Below, in pieces: positions 33,115 to 34,248 of a stretch of 34,248 bases of DNA (position 1 is its first letter; each line of letters starts with the position of its first letter). Source of the DNA: an uncultured Lachnospiraceae bacterium (GTDB lineage Bacteria; Bacillota; Clostridia; Lachnospirales; Lachnospiraceae); contig CAJUJY010000039.1 of assembly GCA_910586555.1 (NCBI GenBank), forward strand, positions 1 to 34,248, written 5' to 3'. Position numbers and translations under genes: made by a program. The notes under the pieces are model-generated. The model saw only the letters and a program-made list of their open reading frames with translations, had not been told where the DNA came from and made no database searches.

Positions 33115-34038
33115 TTAAAAAATGGTAAAGTCTTTCCGAGGATGTTTCGAGGCAAGGATATCCCGTTGTTTTGAAATGGCTACATGGGTATAAATTTCTG
33201 TAATATTAATAGAACTGTGTCCAAGCATTTCCTGTATATAACGGATATCAACGTCTGCCTCTAACAAGCTGGTTGCAAAGGTATGCCGGAACATATGCGG
33301 GGTTATGTGTAAATCAATAGCCGCAAGATGCGTATATTTGTTTATCATTCTGCGGACGGTCTGGTCTGACAGCGGGTTACCAGACTGGTTCACAAAAAAA
33401 TGGTGGCAGTTTTCTATTTTATCCGAAAATTCAGTTTTATAGTTTCTTAATGTGGAAAGTACATCTGGATTACTGATTTGAAGACGTCGTTCTTTGCTGC
33501 CCTTGCCATAAATGAGAATTGTCCCATCACGGAGATTTACATTGCTTGTGTTTAACGAGCAAAGTTCAGAAATACGCATACCTGTTGCAAATAACAGTTC
33601 ACAAACGGCAGCATCCCTGACAGCATTTTTTCGTTGGTATGCTGTTTTAGCATTATTTTGTTGTCTGTATACGGTTTTCAAAAGGCATTCTACTGTATCT
33701 AAAGGTATTGTTTTTGGCAAAATTACAGGTTCTCTAAACCTTACCTGCATTTTGCAGAATGGATTTTGGACAATTAACCCCTTATACTCAAAATAATGGA
33801 ACATTGCTTTGAGGGAAGCAATTTTTCTTTTGACAGTTTTCGGCTGGTAATTTTGGTGCAAGTAGGAAATATATTGTTCCAAAGTGTCCTGGCTGATATC
33901 CTCTATACATGTTTCACTAATATGGTTGATAAACTGGGTTAAATCAATCCGGTAGGCTTTTATAGTCTTGCTATCCAGCCGTTTTTGCAGTATGCAATAG
34001 TTTATGTAGTTTTTGAGATGTGGTTTGATTTCATTCAT
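33115..34038 (-). CDS. XerC/D-like tyrosine recombinase
   Basis: A 307-residue recombinase. The N-terminal SAM-like core-binding domain (about 1-95) has TIKAYRIDLTQF and RKIASLKAMFHYF. The catalytic domain has Arg155 (ATGMRISEL), Lys179 (YGKGSKERR), His248 and Arg251 (HMFRHTFAT), His274 (MLGHSSI) and nucleophile Tyr283 (EIYTHV): a complete set. It is the size of XerC/XerD but lies alone in accessory DNA, so a phage- or element-type integrase or inversion enzyme is as likely as chromosome dimer resolution. The ATG at 34038 has AAAGGAG 12 bases upstream, a long spacing. Base composition is less G/C-rich than in the serine recombinases. Confidence 0.92.
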   Translation of the reverse strand: MNEIKPHLKNYINYCILQKRLDSKTIKAYRIDLTQFINHISETCIEDISQDTLEQYISYLHQNYQPKTVKRKIASLKAMFHYFEYKGLIVQNPFCKMQVRFREPVILPKTIPLDTVECLLKTVYRQQNNAKTAYQRKNAVRDAAVCELLFATGMRISELCSLNTSNVNLRDGTILIYGKGSKERRLQISNPDVLSTLRNYKTEFSDKIENCHHFFVNQSGNPLSDQTVRRMINKYTHLAAIDLHITPHMFRHTFATSLLEADVDIRYIQEMLGHSSINITEIYTHVAISKQRDILASKHPRKDFTIF

Positions 34039-34056
34039 AATTTGATTTATCTCCTT

Positions 34057-34085
34057 TACTATATAGTAGTTCTAAGCATATTATA
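34057..34085 (-). promoter_or_regulatory. Promoter with palindromic operator for the tyrosine recombinase
   Basis: TATAAT (34085-34080, minus strand) is a good -10 box with a weak -35. TACTATATAGTA (34057-34068) is a perfect 12-bp palindrome between the expected transcription start (about 34073) and the AAAGGAG site. It suits repression at the start site. The remaining 34,086-34,248 hold no gene. A small GGATAA/TTATCC hairpin lies at about 34198-34215. Confidence 0.5.
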
Positions 34086-34248
34086 GCTTTTTGGTTAGAA
34101 GCAGGTTAGATAAAATGGAGTTGTTTAAAATTAATAAAAAAATGTAAAAAATATAGTGACTTTTATGGAAAAAAGTGGTATTATGTTAAAAGATGATGGA
34201 TAACTTTTTATTATCCGTCAGTTATGTAGGGAATGGACAATTTCAAGT

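Noticed and set aside
1..34248. CRISPR arrays, rRNA or tRNA genes
   Set aside because: No regularly spaced direct repeats, no rRNA-like conserved stretches and no recognisable tRNA cloverleaf were seen on either strand.

Overview
The window is AT-rich DNA that looks like a spore-forming anaerobe of the Lachnospiraceae (Clostridia). Pointers are a divergent bofA/yaaL pair, a Tad pilus locus of the Gram-positive type (DUF5702-like TadG, a DUF6382-like FHA protein, a TadC with an extracytoplasmic insertion), a catalytically empty LytM protein resembling SpoIIQ, and strong AGGAGG-type ribosome binding sites. The species cannot be named from sequence alone. Almost every gene lies on the minus strand.

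Region 1 (1-5,510): a four-gene operon of ABC ATPase, FtsX-type permease, OmpR-type regulator and small sensor kinase. It is read from a promoter carrying a TTGTAA direct repeat and a leader with a perfect 18-bp hairpin. This looks like a self-regulated peptide-sensing or detoxification system. Region 2 (5,549-11,624): a SpoIIQ-like LytM protein, an sppA-RDD pair, glycogen phosphorylase and a small lipoprotein, separated by clear terminators and promoters. Region 3 (11,692-14,063): a plus-strand GH31 alpha-glucosidase. With GlgP it points to alpha-glucan use. Its probable terminator lies inside the 3' end of the convergent FHA gene.

Region 4 (23,849 down to 14,066): a tad operon of eleven genes read from a near-consensus promoter: prepilin peptidase, TadZ, TadA, TadB, TadC, Flp pilin, TadG-like, TadE-like with Cys/His repeats, a second prepilin peptidase, a second TadE-like protein, and FHA. 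Most of these genes appear to start at codons other than ATG. Two, and possibly more, seem to start at ATT or ATA behind excellent ribosome binding sites, while nearly all genes outside the operon start with ATG.

Region 5 (23,887-24,753): bofA and yaaL, then a 3' fragment of a subtilase gene that stops abruptly. Region 6 (24,754-34,248): accessory DNA with a zeta-type toxin and overlapping small partner, three tandem large serine recombinases, a small DUF6870-like gene, a gene-poor relic zone with a duplicated operator/promoter and a decayed YefM/ParE-type toxin-antitoxin pair, and a solitary XerC/D-like tyrosine recombinase behind a palindromic operator. The simplest reading is an integrated element that entered the subtilase gene and whose right end is eroded or lies beyond the window.
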